NCBI GenBank assembly: GCA_013362195.1
Contig: JABFWM010000510.1
Location: 1 to 21,711 of the forward strand
DNA: 21,711 nt
Direction of reading: 5' to 3'
From: Acidobacteriota bacterium
GTDB taxonomy: Bacteria; Acidobacteriota; Vicinamibacteria; Vicinamibacterales; 2-12-FULL-66-21
A program made the position numbers and the translations under genes. Below, in pieces: positions 1 through 11,334 of the stretch (position 1 is the stretch's first letter; each line of letters starts with the position of its first letter). The notes beneath the pieces are model-generated. The model saw only the letters and a program-made list of their open reading frames with translations. It did not search any database and was not told the DNA's origin.

Positions 1-738
1 AGTCGAAGCTGACGACGGTGTGGACCGAGAGCACGAGCGGCGTCGAGAGGCCGGCGAGCAGCAGGTAGATGTGCTCGTAGCGCTGCCAGTGCCGCGCCGA
101 TCCGCGCCAGCCGAGCGAGAGGAAGCCGTAGGCCATCTTGAGCCCGCGATGCTGCGCGCGGTCACGCAGCGTCGCGAGGTCCGGGATCAGCCCGACGTAC
201 CAGAACATCAGCGAGACGGTGAAGTAGGTCGAGACCGCGAACACGTCCCAGATCAGCGGGCTGCGGAACTGCGGCCAGATCGACATGCTGTTCGGGTACG
301 GGAACAGCCAGTAGGCGGCCAGCCACGGCCGGCCGGTATGGATCAGCGGGAAGATGCCCGCGCACATGACCGCGAAGATCGTCATCGCTTCCGCGAAGCG
401 GTTGATCGAGGTGCGCCAGCCCTGTTTGAGCAGCAGCAGAATCGCGGAGATGAGCGTGCCGGCGTGGCCGATGCCGATCCACCAGACGAAGTTGATGATC
501 GCGAAGCCCCAGCCGACCGGAATGTTGATGCCCCAGATGCCGGTGCCCTTGAGCAGCAGATAGGTCACGGCCATGCCGAGCATGCCGGCGAGCATCAGGC
601 CGACGCCGAACACCGCGTACCAGCTGAAGGGATGGCGCCCCGAGAGGACGACCGCGCTGATCTTGTCGGTGATCGATCCGAAGGTGTGGCCCGGCTCGAT
701 CAGCGGTGGCGGCGGATAGGTGGCGGGTTTGGGATCCA

Positions 739-739
<1 letters not shown>
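1..739 (-). CDS. actC: Alternative Complex III subunit ActC, NrfD-like quinol-binding membrane protein (partial, C-terminus off window)
   Basis: Integral membrane subunit expected to carry the quinol site of Alternative Complex III, working with ActB and ActA. The frame is open from an ATG at 739 to the left window edge, giving about 246 residues. The N-terminus MDPKPATYPPPPLIEPGHTF is a soluble Pro-rich stretch. It is followed by clear membrane segments: about residues 38-62 (WYAVFGVGLMLAGMLGMAVTYLLL), 75-103 (GWGFAIINFVWWIGIGHAGT onward), 117-137 (MTIFAVMCAGIFPLIHTGRP), 165-185 and 222-240. The GIGHAGT and PLIHTGRPW segments are typical of the ActC/NrfD (PsrC) family, which normally has 8-10 helices, so roughly half the protein is visible. 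The ATG shares one base with the actB stop (TGATG), which indicates translational coupling. A different frame across the same DNA is also open but has no membrane pattern and is a shadow. Confidence 0.93.
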
Positions 740-3912
<3,173 letters not shown>

Positions 3913-3931
3913 ATAGAAAGGAGGGAAGCGG

Positions 3932-4591
3932 CTACCGGTGGCACGTCGAACAGCTCGTCAGCTGCCGGACGTCCGCGATCTTGTAGTCCTTGACGAGTCG
4001 CTCACCGAGACCGGGGTCGTCGGCGGGGCGCTGCCAGCCCATGTTGAACACCTGGTCGCGCGGGCGCACGTATTTCTGCGGGTTGCGGTGACAGTCGAGA
4101 CACCAACTCATCTGCAGTGAGTTCTCCTGATACATGAGCGGCATGCGATCGACCGGACCGTGGCACGTCGCGCACCCCACGCCCTTCGCGACGTGGATGC
4201 TGTGATTGAAGTACACGAAGTCGGGCAGGTCGTGGACGCGCCACCACTGGAGCGGCGTGTTGTCGCGGAAGCTCGCGCGCACCGGCTCCAGGATCGGAGC
4301 GTTGGTCCAGATCTGCGAGTGACAGTTCATGCAGGTCTTGGTGGGCGGGATGTTCGCGAACGACGATTCTTCGACCGTCGTGTGGCAGTAGCGGCAGTCG
4401 ATGCCCATCGATCCCACGTGATGGGCGTGGCTGAACTGGACGGGCTGATCGCGCGTGAGGCCCTGGCCCGTCGTGTACCCGGACCACGAAATCGTGACCA
4501 CCACCCAGCCGACGACCCCGAGAAGAACCAGGACGGCCAGGATACTGACCTTGGACCAGGCATTGGTGCTGCGAGCGAAAATCTGACTCAT
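3932..4591 (-). CDS. actA: Alternative Complex III subunit ActA, membrane-anchored pentaheme cytochrome c
   Basis: Multiheme cytochrome c subunit of Alternative Complex III, 219 aa, expected to relay electrons from the complex to a periplasmic cytochrome or oxidase. One N-terminal membrane anchor is visible at about residues 16-36 (SILAVLVLLGVVGWVVVTISW). Five CxxCH heme-binding motifs follow: CRYCH, CMNCH, CATCH, CLDCH and CSTCH, the last almost at the C-terminus. Other His residues (FSHAHHVG, FNHSIHVAKG) can serve as distal ligands. Five hemes and one anchor is the usual ActA architecture. It is the first gene of the minus-strand actABC set. A GAGGAG lies about 14 nt before the ATG, rather far for a strong ribosome site. 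Homology to NapC/NrfH-like cytochromes alone is less likely given the actB/actC context. Confidence 0.95.
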   Translation of the reverse strand: MSQIFARSTNAWSKVSILAVLVLLGVVGWVVVTISWSGYTTGQGLTRDQPVQFSHAHHVGSMGIDCRYCHTTVEESSFANIPPTKTCMNCHSQIWTNAPILEPVRASFRDNTPLQWWRVHDLPDFVYFNHSIHVAKGVGCATCHGPVDRMPLMYQENSLQMSWCLDCHRNPQKYVRPRDQVFNMGWQRPADDPGLGERLVKDYKIADVRQLTSCSTCHR

Positions 4592-4784
4592 CGTCTGGGC
4601 GTCGTGGCGCTCCTCAAAACCATAAGCCTATATCGAATGCGCGGCTTTGCGAAGGCGAACGACGGGTGCGGGAATGCTGACACGCAGGACGTCCGCGCTT
4701 TGTGGATGAGCGCTGGCTTTATGATGTGAAACTTTTCACAAGGTTGTCAAACCCGCGCGCCGCGATTGAACATTGAGCACTGAC
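4592..4784. promoter_or_regulatory. Divergent control region between actABC and the M61 peptidase
   Basis: This 193-nt stretch separates divergent genes and must hold control signals for both. On the minus strand a perfect TTGACA (plus positions 4750-4745) has a weak CATCAT 18 nt further on (4726-4721). This could be an actA promoter with a leader of about 120 nt. A CRP-type palindrome sits in the spacer between these boxes. No convincing plus-strand promoter was found. A GATATAGG nearer actA is an alternative -10 without a good -35. The promoter assignment is inference. Confidence 0.45.
4725..4740. promoter_or_regulatory. CRP/FNR-family operator-like palindrome
   Basis: TGTGAAACTTTTCACA is a perfect inverted repeat (7-bp arms, 2-nt centre). 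It matches the CRP-family consensus TGTGA-N6-TCACA at all ten defined positions. It lies 45 nt before the M61 peptidase ATG and about 134 nt before the actA ATG, between the candidate -35 and -10 of a minus-strand promoter. That placement would suit repression of actABC or activation of the plus-strand genes. The regulator is not in the window. Confidence 0.6.
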
Positions 4785-6644
4785 ATGAGGCCGCCACTCG
4801 TTCGATCCGTTCTCGTCGTCGTGCTCGTGGCCTGGACCGCGACCGCGCAGCCCGCTCCGCCGATTGTCTATCGCGTGTCGTTCCCCGCGCCCGAGCACCG
4901 CTACGCGCAGGTGGAGGTCACCTTTCCGGCCGTGGCCGGCCCGCTGCAGGCGCGCATGAGCCGTTCTTCGCCCGGCCGCTACGCCGTGCACGAGTTCGTG
5001 AAGAACGTCTACGACGTTCATGCCTTCGACGGGAGCGGCCGCGAGCGCGAGACGCTGCGGCCCAATCCCTATCAGTGGAACGTCGCCGCGCACGACGGGA
5101 CCGTCAGGATCGCCTACAAGGTCTACGGCGACCACGTGGACGGCACGTATCTCGCCATCGACACGACGCACGCCCACATGAACCTGCCCGCCGCGTTGAT
5201 GTGGGCGCGCGGCCTCGAGGATCGTCCGGTCCGCGTCACCTTCGTGCCGCCGGCCACGCTCCAGTGGAAGCCCGCGACGCAGCTCTTTCCGACCGCCGAT
5301 CCGTGGACGTTCACCGCGCCGAATCTGCAGTACCTGTTCGACAGCCCCACCGAGTTGAGCGCGTACGCGCTGCGCGCGTTCACCGTGAAGAACCCCGACG
5401 GCCACACCTTCACGATTCGCACCGCCGTTCACTCGGACGCCCCGAGGCAGGACATCGACGCGTACGCGGCGGGCGTCCAGAAGATCGTCGACGAGGCGAT
5501 GGCGGTGTTCGGCGAATTCCCGCCCTACGAGACCGGCACGTACACGGTCCTCGCCGACTACCTCCCCTGGAACGCCGGCGACGGGATGGAGCATCGCAAC
5601 AGCACGGTCGTCACCGGGCGTTCGCTTGCGAACGCGCTCGGCACCATCGCCCACGAGTTCTTTCATGGCTGGAACGTCGAGCGCATCCGTCCGCAAGGAC
5701 TCGAGCCCTTCGACTTCGAAGCGGCGAACATGACCGATTCGCTGTGGCTGGCGGAGGGATTTACGCAGTACTACGGGACGCTCGTGATGACGCGGGCCGG
5801 CCTGACCGATCGCGACGCGGCCATCGACGGCTTCGCGCGCATGGCGAACGAGGTGGTGAACGGATCGGGACGACAGTTCCGATCCGCCGTCGACATGAGC
5901 CGCATGGCGCCCTTCGTCGATGCCGCGCGCTCGGTGGACCGCACCAACTTCGGCACGACGTTCATCTCGTACTACACCTACGGCGCCGCGGTGGCGCTCG
6001 GCCTCGATCTGTCGCTGCGCGACAAGAGCGGCGGCAAGGTGACGCTCGACGACTTCATGCGCGCGATGTGGAAGGTGCACGGAAAGCCCGGAGGGCCGCA
6101 GGCAGGGCTCGTGGCGAAGCCGTACTCGCTGCTCGACGTCCGCGATCGGATCGCCGAGGTCAGCGGCGACCGCGCGTTCGCCGACGACTTCCATACCCGT
6201 TACATCATCGGTCGCGAGGCGGTCGATTACGGCCGCCTCGTGCAGCGCGCCGGGCTGGTCATGCGCCGCCGCAATCCGGGCGCGGCGTGGATGGGCGACC
6301 TCGCGTTCGCGCCGCAGGGCGCAACGATCGCGGCGCTCGTCCCGCCGGGCACGCCCGCCTACGACGCCGGCCTCGAACAGGACGATGTGATCACGGCGTT
6401 CGACGGGCCGATCGCGAACCCGCAGCAGATCCAGGCGGTGCTGCGCGCGCACAAGCCCGGCGACCGCGTCGCGGTCGAGTTCACGCGCCGCAGTGGACCG
6501 GTGAGGGGCACGGTGACGCTGGCCGAGGATCCGGCGTTCGTCTTCGACGCCGTCGAGGGCACCGGTGGCACACTGACGGCCGCGCAGAACGCCTTCCGCG
6601 ACGCGTGGCTCGGATCGCACGTTGTCGTCGGAAACAGGCGGTAG
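4785..6644 (+). CDS. M61 family metallopeptidase (glycyl-aminopeptidase-like) with C-terminal PDZ domain
   Basis: Zinc aminopeptidase of the M61 family, 619 aa from the ATG chosen here, predicted to be exported. The start at 4785 gives a clean signal peptide (MRPPLVRSVLVVVLVAWTAT, then AQP). A TTG 12 nt upstream in frame is possible but would add MSTD before it. An N-terminal beta-sandwich domain (about 25-190) precedes the catalytic domain. The zinc site is HEFFHGWNVERIRP (His290, Glu291, His294), with Glu324 in LAEGFTQYY as the likely third ligand. Both motifs are diagnostic of M61. A PDZ domain spans about 500-580 (GATIAALVPPGTPAYDAGL...DDVITAFDG), as usual in this family. There is no good Shine-Dalgarno sequence. 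The flavoprotein gene follows after 6 nt, suggesting co-transcription. The natural substrate is unknown; N-terminal Gly/Ala peptides are typical of characterised members. Confidence 0.92.
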   Translation: MRPPLVRSVLVVVLVAWTATAQPAPPIVYRVSFPAPEHRYAQVEVTFPAVAGPLQARMSRSSPGRYAVHEFVKNVYDVHAFDGSGRERETLRPNPYQWNVAAHDGTVRIAYKVYGDHVDGTYLAIDTTHAHMNLPAALMWARGLEDRPVRVTFVPPATLQWKPATQLFPTADPWTFTAPNLQYLFDSPTELSAYALRAFTVKNPDGHTFTIRTAVHSDAPRQDIDAYAAGVQKIVDEAMAVFGEFPPYETGTYTVLADYLPWNAGDGMEHRNSTVVTGRSLANALGTIAHEFFHGWNVERIRPQGLEPFDFEAANMTDSLWLAEGFTQYYGTLVMTRAGLTDRDAAIDGFARMANEVVNGSGRQFRSAVDMSRMAPFVDAARSVDRTNFGTTFISYYTYGAAVALGLDLSLRDKSGGKVTLDDFMRAMWKVHGKPGGPQAGLVAKPYSLLDVRDRIAEVSGDRAFADDFHTRYIIGREAVDYGRLVQRAGLVMRRRNPGAAWMGDLAFAPQGATIAALVPPGTPAYDAGLEQDDVITAFDGPIANPQQIQAVLRAHKPGDRVAVEFTRRSGPVRGTVTLAEDPAFVFDAVEGTGGTLTAAQNAFRDAWLGSHVVVGNRR

Positions 6645-6650
6645 CCGGCC

Positions 6651-7556
6651 GTGTCGACGTACGACGTCATCGTGATCGGCGCCGGGCCGGCGGGGCTCAG
6701 CGCGGCGCTGATGCTCGGGCGCAGCCGGCGGCGCGTCCTCGTGTGCGACAGCGGCCACCCGCGAAACGCGGCGTCGCACGCCCTTCACGGCTACCTGACG
6801 CGCGACGGCATTCCGCCGCGCGAGTTCCTGCGCATCGCGCGCGAGCAGCTCGCCGAGTACGACTGCGTCGAGGTGCGCGACGTCGAGGTCACCGAGGCCG
6901 CGTGCGACAGCGGCGGGCGCTTTCACGTGACGCTCGCCACCGGCGAGCGCGCCGACGCGCGCAAGCTGTTGATCGCCACCGGCGTCGTCGACAACGTGCC
7001 GACCATTCCCGGCTTTGCCGAGCTGTACGGACGGAGCGTGTTCCACTGTCCGTACTGCGACGGCTGGGAAGTCCGCGATCGGCCGCTCGCGGTCTACGGG
7101 CGCGGTGCGCGCGGCTACGGCCTGTCGCTCGAGCTGACCGGCTGGAGCCGCGATCTCGTGCTCTGCACCGACGGCCCGTCGGAGATCGAGCCCGATCATC
7201 TCGCGCGCCTCGCGCGCCACGACATCCAGGTGCGCGAAGAGCGCGTGGTCCGGCTCGAAGGGCGCGACGGCGTTCTCGAGCACATCGTCTTCGACGCCGG
7301 AGAGCCGCTGCCGCGACGCGCGTTGTTCTTCACGACGGGCCAGGTACAACGTTCGGAGCTGGCCGTCCATCTCGGGTGCGAGTTCAACGAGAAAGGGACG
7401 GTGCGGACCGGCAAGTACGAATCGACGCACCTGCCCGGCCTCTACGTCGCGGGCGATGCCTCGCGCGCGGTGCAATGGGTGGTCGTCGCGGCGGCGGAAG
7501 GGGCCGAAGCCGCCTTCGCGATCAACACCGACCTGCTCGCAGAGGACCTCGGCTAG
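6651..7556 (+). CDS. Thioredoxin-reductase-like NAD(P)/FAD-dependent oxidoreductase
   Basis: Flavoprotein of the two-dinucleotide-binding (TrxR-like) superfamily, 301 aa, starting at GTG. The FAD motif is GAGPAG at residues 10-15 (VIVIGAGPAGLSAALML). A CPYC pair lies at 133-136 in HCPYCDGWE, at the position where classical TrxR has CATC. The C-terminal FAD contact is GLYVAGDAS near 265-273, followed by VQWVVVAAAEGAEAAFAIN. The central domain has GRGARGYG instead of the TrxR GGGDSA, and the HRRxxxR NADPH-phosphate motif is absent. It may therefore use NADH or accept electrons differently. It begins 6 nt after the M61 peptidase stop and is probably in the same transcript. No thioredoxin gene is nearby. 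The physiological partner is unknown; I would not call it trxB. Confidence 0.88.
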   Translation: MSTYDVIVIGAGPAGLSAALMLGRSRRRVLVCDSGHPRNAASHALHGYLTRDGIPPREFLRIAREQLAEYDCVEVRDVEVTEAACDSGGRFHVTLATGERADARKLLIATGVVDNVPTIPGFAELYGRSVFHCPYCDGWEVRDRPLAVYGRGARGYGLSLELTGWSRDLVLCTDGPSEIEPDHLARLARHDIQVREERVVRLEGRDGVLEHIVFDAGEPLPRRALFFTTGQVQRSELAVHLGCEFNEKGTVRTGKYESTHLPGLYVAGDASRAVQWVVVAAAEGAEAAFAINTDLLAEDLG

Positions 7557-7920
7557 CGGCCCGTCTGCGTTGAACGTGGATCGGATCGCGAAGCGTGGCG
7601 CTGGCGCGCCTCGAATCGATCGCGTCCATCGATCTCAGCAGGCGCAGATCCGATGGTTCACCGCTTGAGGTCCACCCTCGTCCACATGATTCGATGAGCT
7701 CGGCCGCTCAAAGTTCTCGTTGACAAGCCGGTCGGCGCCATTAATATCGCCACCACCACCGATCGATCGCGTTACCCAATCACACAACACTCCAGTCGGC
7801 GGTGTCCCAGGCAGAAGGTGTGTCATGAGGGGAGATGTCCAGGTCCTCTCGATCGTTTCCGCCATGACGGCCTGAGGCAACCGACGCGCAGACTGACTTC
7901 CGTTTGGGAGGAGAACTGAG
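7557..7920 (+). promoter_or_regulatory. 364-nt intergenic region upstream of the TonB-dependent receptor
   Basis: No substantial gene is seen here. The first 160 nt after the flavoprotein stop hold nothing I recognise and no clear intrinsic terminator. The second half contains a strong promoter candidate (7720-7747), a leader of about 165 nt and a short ORF at 7825-7875 preceded by GAAGG. It ends with a strong Shine-Dalgarno, GGAGGAG at 7907-7913, 7 nt before the receptor ATG. The long leader leaves room for post-transcriptional control, but no known riboswitch fold was recognised. Confidence 0.5.
7720..7747 (+). promoter_or_regulatory. Sigma70-type promoter for the TonB-dependent receptor
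   Basis: The boxes are TTGACA (7720-7725), a 16-nt spacer, then TAATAT (7742-7747). That is a perfect -35 and a five-of-six -10 in an otherwise very GC-rich background. Transcription would start near 7754, giving a leader of about 165 nt before the receptor ATG at 7921. Confidence 0.65.
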
Positions 7921-10900
7921 ATGCGTGCTCAATCCTGGGGCCCCTGGATTTCGCGAGCGCGTGTTCTGCCGGCGGTGACGGCGGCGATCGCGCTGCTTCT
8001 GCTGATGCCGGCCCGGCGCGCGCACGCGCAAATCATCTCCGCCGACCTCGTCGTTCGCGTCGTCGACAGCAGCGACCTGATCGTGCCGGGCGCGTCCCTG
8101 CTCCTGACCGAGGTGGACACCGGTGTCACGCACGAGGCCGTCACCGATGGACAGGGAATGTACCTGTTCGGTCAGCTGAAGCCGGGGCTCTACGGACTGA
8201 AAGTCGGCGCGGGCGGGTTCAAGGACACCATCGTCAACGATATCCGGATTCAGGTCGGCCAGCGCGCGCGGGTCGACGTGAAGCTCCGCGTCACCGTCAC
8301 GGAGACGGTCACCGTGTCGGCCGCGGCCGCCACGCTGATCAATGCCGAGAGCGCAGCGATCGGGCAGGTGATGGACAGCAAACCGATCGTCGAGCTGCCG
8401 CTCAACGGCCGCAACTACATTCAGCTGGCGCAGCTCTCCGCCGGCGCCACTCCAATCGGCATCGGGGTCTCGCCGGCGTCGACGTGGACGGGGCGGGGCG
8501 ATACCACGCTGTCGATCGCGGGAGGGCGGGAATCGAACAACAGCTTCCTGGTGAACGGCATCGAGACGCGGAACGCGCGGTTCGGGAACGCCGGCATCCG
8601 CCCGAGCGTGGACGCGATTCAGGAGTTCAAGATCCAGCGGTCGACGTTCGGGGCTGAGTTCGGGCGCAGCGCGGCGGTCGTCAACACGACGCTGAAGTCG
8701 GGCACGAACCAGTGGCACGGCAGCGTGTTCGAGTTCCATCGCGACGCACGGTTCGACGCCAACGAGTTCTTCCTCAATGCGACGAATCGCCCGAAACCGC
8801 CGTTCCGTCAGAACAACTTCGGCACCGCGATTGGCGGGCCGGCGATGCTGCCGGGGCTTTACAACGGCCGCAACCGAACGTTCTGGTTCTTCAATTACGA
8901 AGGCTTCCGCCAGCGCGTCTCTTCGAGCGCCACCGGCCTGTATCCGTCCCCCGCGCAGCTGACGGGCAACCTGGCGGACGACAGCGCCGGCACCGGCCTG
9001 TTTCCCACGAGCTCCCCGATCTGCCAGGCGAATCCGACCTCGAAGAAGTGCGTGGACGTCATCGATCCCACGACCGGACTGCCGTTTCCGGGCAACGTGA
9101 TTCCGTCGTCGCGACTCGATCCGACGACACAGCTGGCGACGCAGTACACGGTGACGCCGAACGTGCCGGTGCCCGCGGGCACGGCCGCGTTCCCCTCGTT
9201 CAACTCGATCGCCACACCGAAGACGGTCAACGACTTCGATCAATACAACGTGCGCATCGACCACGTCCTCGGGTCGCGCGACCAGATCTACGGCACCTTC
9301 TCCTCGTCCGACGAAGCGCGCGACGTGAAGGTGCTGCGTCAGTTCGGCGGCGAAGGGTTTCCGCTCAGCGACCACCTCGTCACCGTCACGCAGACCCACG
9401 TGTTCACGCCGCGGCTGCTGAACGAGTTCCGGTTCGGCTACAACCGCAGCAAGACCTACCGGCTCTCGGAGACTTCGTACGGCCGGGATTTCGCGCGCGA
9501 AGTCTTCCATCTCAGAAACACCACGGATCAGGCGATCATGTTCGGTGTTCCGGGATTCAACATGAGCGGCTTCGGCGGCATCGGATCCATCTCGCAGGCG
9601 ATTGGCGCCCTCGACGAGAACCTGCAGTTCACCGACAATCTCAGCTTCGTCAAAGGCAGCCACAACATCCGCACCGGATTCCAGATCAGCCGTCAGGACT
9701 ACTTCCAGATCACGAACTTCAGCGGCAACCCGGGGTTCACCTTCGACGGCCGCTACACCGGGCTGCAGGCGAACGGCATCGGCCTCGCGGATTTCCTGCT
9801 CGGCTATCCGTCCCGCGCGTCGGGTGCGATCGGCGATTCCATTCAGAACCTCCGCACGACGTACTGGGCCGGGTACGTGCAGGACGACTGGCGCGTCGTT
9901 CCGAACTTCACGCTCAACTACGGCCTGCGATACGAGTTCGCGCGCTCTCCGGTGGAACGCGACAACAAGAGCCTCGTCTTCGCGCCCGACCGCGGCGAGA
10001 TCCTGCTGGCCGGGCAGGGCGTCCGTCCCGACATCGTCGATCCGGACTGGAACAATTTCGCGCCGCGGCTTGGCTTCACGTGGCGGCCGCCGGCCCTCGG
10101 CGACTTCGTGGTGCGGGGCGGGGGCGGCATCTACTATTCGACCGACAACTTCAACGAGGAACAGTTCAAGGGGATCGGGCCGCCGTTCTTCCAGGCGCAG
10201 ACCATCGAGGGGAATCCGCGCACGCCGAACCTCGTGATGAGCGAGATGCTGCCGTCGTTCACGAATTCGCCGAACGTCAACCCGTTCACGTTCGACCGGC
10301 ACAATCGCACGCCGTACCTGACGCAGTGGAGCCTGGGCGCGCAGAAGAGCCTCGCGTCGCACTATCTGCTCGAAGTCGAATACACCGGCAGCACGGGACG
10401 CAAGCTGCCCCAGCGCCGCAACTTCAACATCGCGCGCCTCGATCCGACAGGAACGATCCCGATCGCGCAACGCGTGCCGTACCCGCAATTCGGGTTCATC
10501 CTGATGACGTACAACGGCGGGTGGTCCAGCTACAACGCGTTGACCGCGAAGGTGGAGAAGCGCTGGTCGAAGGGCCTGTGGCTGCTGGGATCGTACACGT
10601 GGCAGCGCAGCCTCGATCTGGGCGCCACCGACGAGTTCTCGGCGCTCTCGGCGGACTTCAAGAAGTGGGACAAGGGACACAGCACGTTCGATGTCCCTCA
10701 TCGGTTCGTCGGCAGCTGGGTGTACGAGCTGCCGATCGGACGCGGACGCGCGCTGCTGCACGACGTCCCCGCGGCTGTCGACGCGGCGCTCGGTGGCTGG
10801 CAGATCACCGGCATCGCAACGTTCGCACAGGGACAGTTCCAGACGCCTTCGCTCGGTACCGACTGGCTGATCATCGGCGCGTTCACGCAATCGCGTCCCG

Positions 10901-11250
10901 ACGTGGTTGGCAATCCGGCGGACGGGCGTCACCTGCCCGACCATTATCTGAATACGGCGGCGTTCGACTTCCCGCGTGACGCGCAGGGCAACCGCGTTCG
11001 CGTGCAGGGCAACGCGGCGCGCAACAGCATTCAGCAGCCGGGCATCGACAACTGGGACATCGGTCTGTTCAAGAACCTCCGGATGCCGGGCCGTGCCAAC
11101 CTGCAGATCCGATGGGAAACGTTCAACACGTGGAATCACACCCAGTTTGGATCCGCGAACCTGAATGTCAGCAGCCCGAACTTCGGACGGATCACGAGCA
11201 CGCGCGTCGGGCCGCGCCGCATGCAGTTCGGCGTGCGCTTGACGTTCTGA
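7921..11250 (+). CDS. TonB-dependent receptor with carboxypeptidase-regulatory-like N-terminal domain (Oar-like)
   Basis: Outer-membrane receptor/transporter of 1109 aa. Residues 1-36 form a signal peptide (hydrophobic AAIALLLLMP, then ARRAHA-Q). About 40-125 is a CarboxypepD_reg-like beta-sandwich (VVRVVDSSDLIVPGASLLLT...GMYLFGQLKPGLYGLKV). A plug domain follows, with VELPLNGRNYIQL and then FLVNGIETRN and IQEFKIQRSTFGAEFGRS. The remainder is a large beta-barrel with alternating aromatic strands, ending GVRLTF with the C-terminal Phe typical of outer-membrane proteins. The layout is typical of the Oar-like receptors expanded in Acidobacteriota. The substrate is unknown; no SusD-like or TonB/ExbBD gene is adjacent. 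The start is supported by GGAGGAG 7 nt upstream and a promoter at 7720. The opposite strand is open for over 1100 codons, but only as a codon-composition shadow. Confidence 0.94.
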   Translation: MRAQSWGPWISRARVLPAVTAAIALLLLMPARRAHAQIISADLVVRVVDSSDLIVPGASLLLTEVDTGVTHEAVTDGQGMYLFGQLKPGLYGLKVGAGGFKDTIVNDIRIQVGQRARVDVKLRVTVTETVTVSAAAATLINAESAAIGQVMDSKPIVELPLNGRNYIQLAQLSAGATPIGIGVSPASTWTGRGDTTLSIAGGRESNNSFLVNGIETRNARFGNAGIRPSVDAIQEFKIQRSTFGAEFGRSAAVVNTTLKSGTNQWHGSVFEFHRDARFDANEFFLNATNRPKPPFRQNNFGTAIGGPAMLPGLYNGRNRTFWFFNYEGFRQRVSSSATGLYPSPAQLTGNLADDSAGTGLFPTSSPICQANPTSKKCVDVIDPTTGLPFPGNVIPSSRLDPTTQLATQYTVTPNVPVPAGTAAFPSFNSIATPKTVNDFDQYNVRIDHVLGSRDQIYGTFSSSDEARDVKVLRQFGGEGFPLSDHLVTVTQTHVFTPRLLNEFRFGYNRSKTYRLSETSYGRDFAREVFHLRNTTDQAIMFGVPGFNMSGFGGIGSISQAIGALDENLQFTDNLSFVKGSHNIRTGFQISRQDYFQITNFSGNPGFTFDGRYTGLQANGIGLADFLLGYPSRASGAIGDSIQNLRTTYWAGYVQDDWRVVPNFTLNYGLRYEFARSPVERDNKSLVFAPDRGEILLAGQGVRPDIVDPDWNNFAPRLGFTWRPPALGDFVVRGGGGIYYSTDNFNEEQFKGIGPPFFQAQTIEGNPRTPNLVMSEMLPSFTNSPNVNPFTFDRHNRTPYLTQWSLGAQKSLASHYLLEVEYTGSTGRKLPQRRNFNIARLDPTGTIPIAQRVPYPQFGFILMTYNGGWSSYNALTAKVEKRWSKGLWLLGSYTWQRSLDLGATDEFSALSADFKKWDKGHSTFDVPHRFVGSWVYELPIGRGRALLHDVPAAVDAALGGWQITGIATFAQGQFQTPSLGTDWLIIGAFTQSRPDVVGNPADGRHLPDHYLNTAAFDFPRDAQGNRVRVQGNAARNSIQQPGIDNWDIGLFKNLRMPGRANLQIRWETFNTWNHTQFGSANLNVSSPNFGRITSTRVGPRRMQFGVRLTF

Positions 11251-11251
11251 G

Positions 11252-11274
11252 ATCACGAACGCGCCGGTCGTGAT
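11252..11274. terminator. Hairpin immediately after the TonB-dependent receptor
   Basis: ATCACGA at 11252-11258 and TCGTGAT at 11268-11274 are perfect 7-bp inverted arms around a 9-nt loop, starting one base after the receptor stop. There is no T tract downstream, so it is not a classical intrinsic terminator. It could protect the 3' end or attenuate read-through into the YHS gene. Confidence 0.35.
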
Positions 11275-11334
11275 GAGCCGTCGGCCGGGCCGCGTGAATG
11301 TCGTTCGTAGTACGCTTGCCGCAGGAGCAAACGC

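Noticed and set aside
4773..4784. TTG start for the M61 peptidase
   Set aside because: The ATG at 4785 gives a direct signal peptide; the TTG would only add four polar residues and has no better ribosome site.
4719..7475. Minus-strand open frame of about 918 codons opposite the M61 peptidase and flavoprotein
   Set aside because: No recognisable motifs, and it spans two well-supported plus-strand genes and the operator palindrome.
7557..7719. Intrinsic terminator or RNA gene after the flavoprotein
   Set aside because: No GC stem with a T tract and no tRNA-like or other RNA fold could be recognised by eye.
7780..11256. Minus-strand open frame of about 1158 codons opposite the TonB receptor
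   Set aside because: Shadow of the receptor; Arg-rich composition and no domain signature, while the plus strand has a signal peptide, plug and barrel with a promoter and ribosome site.
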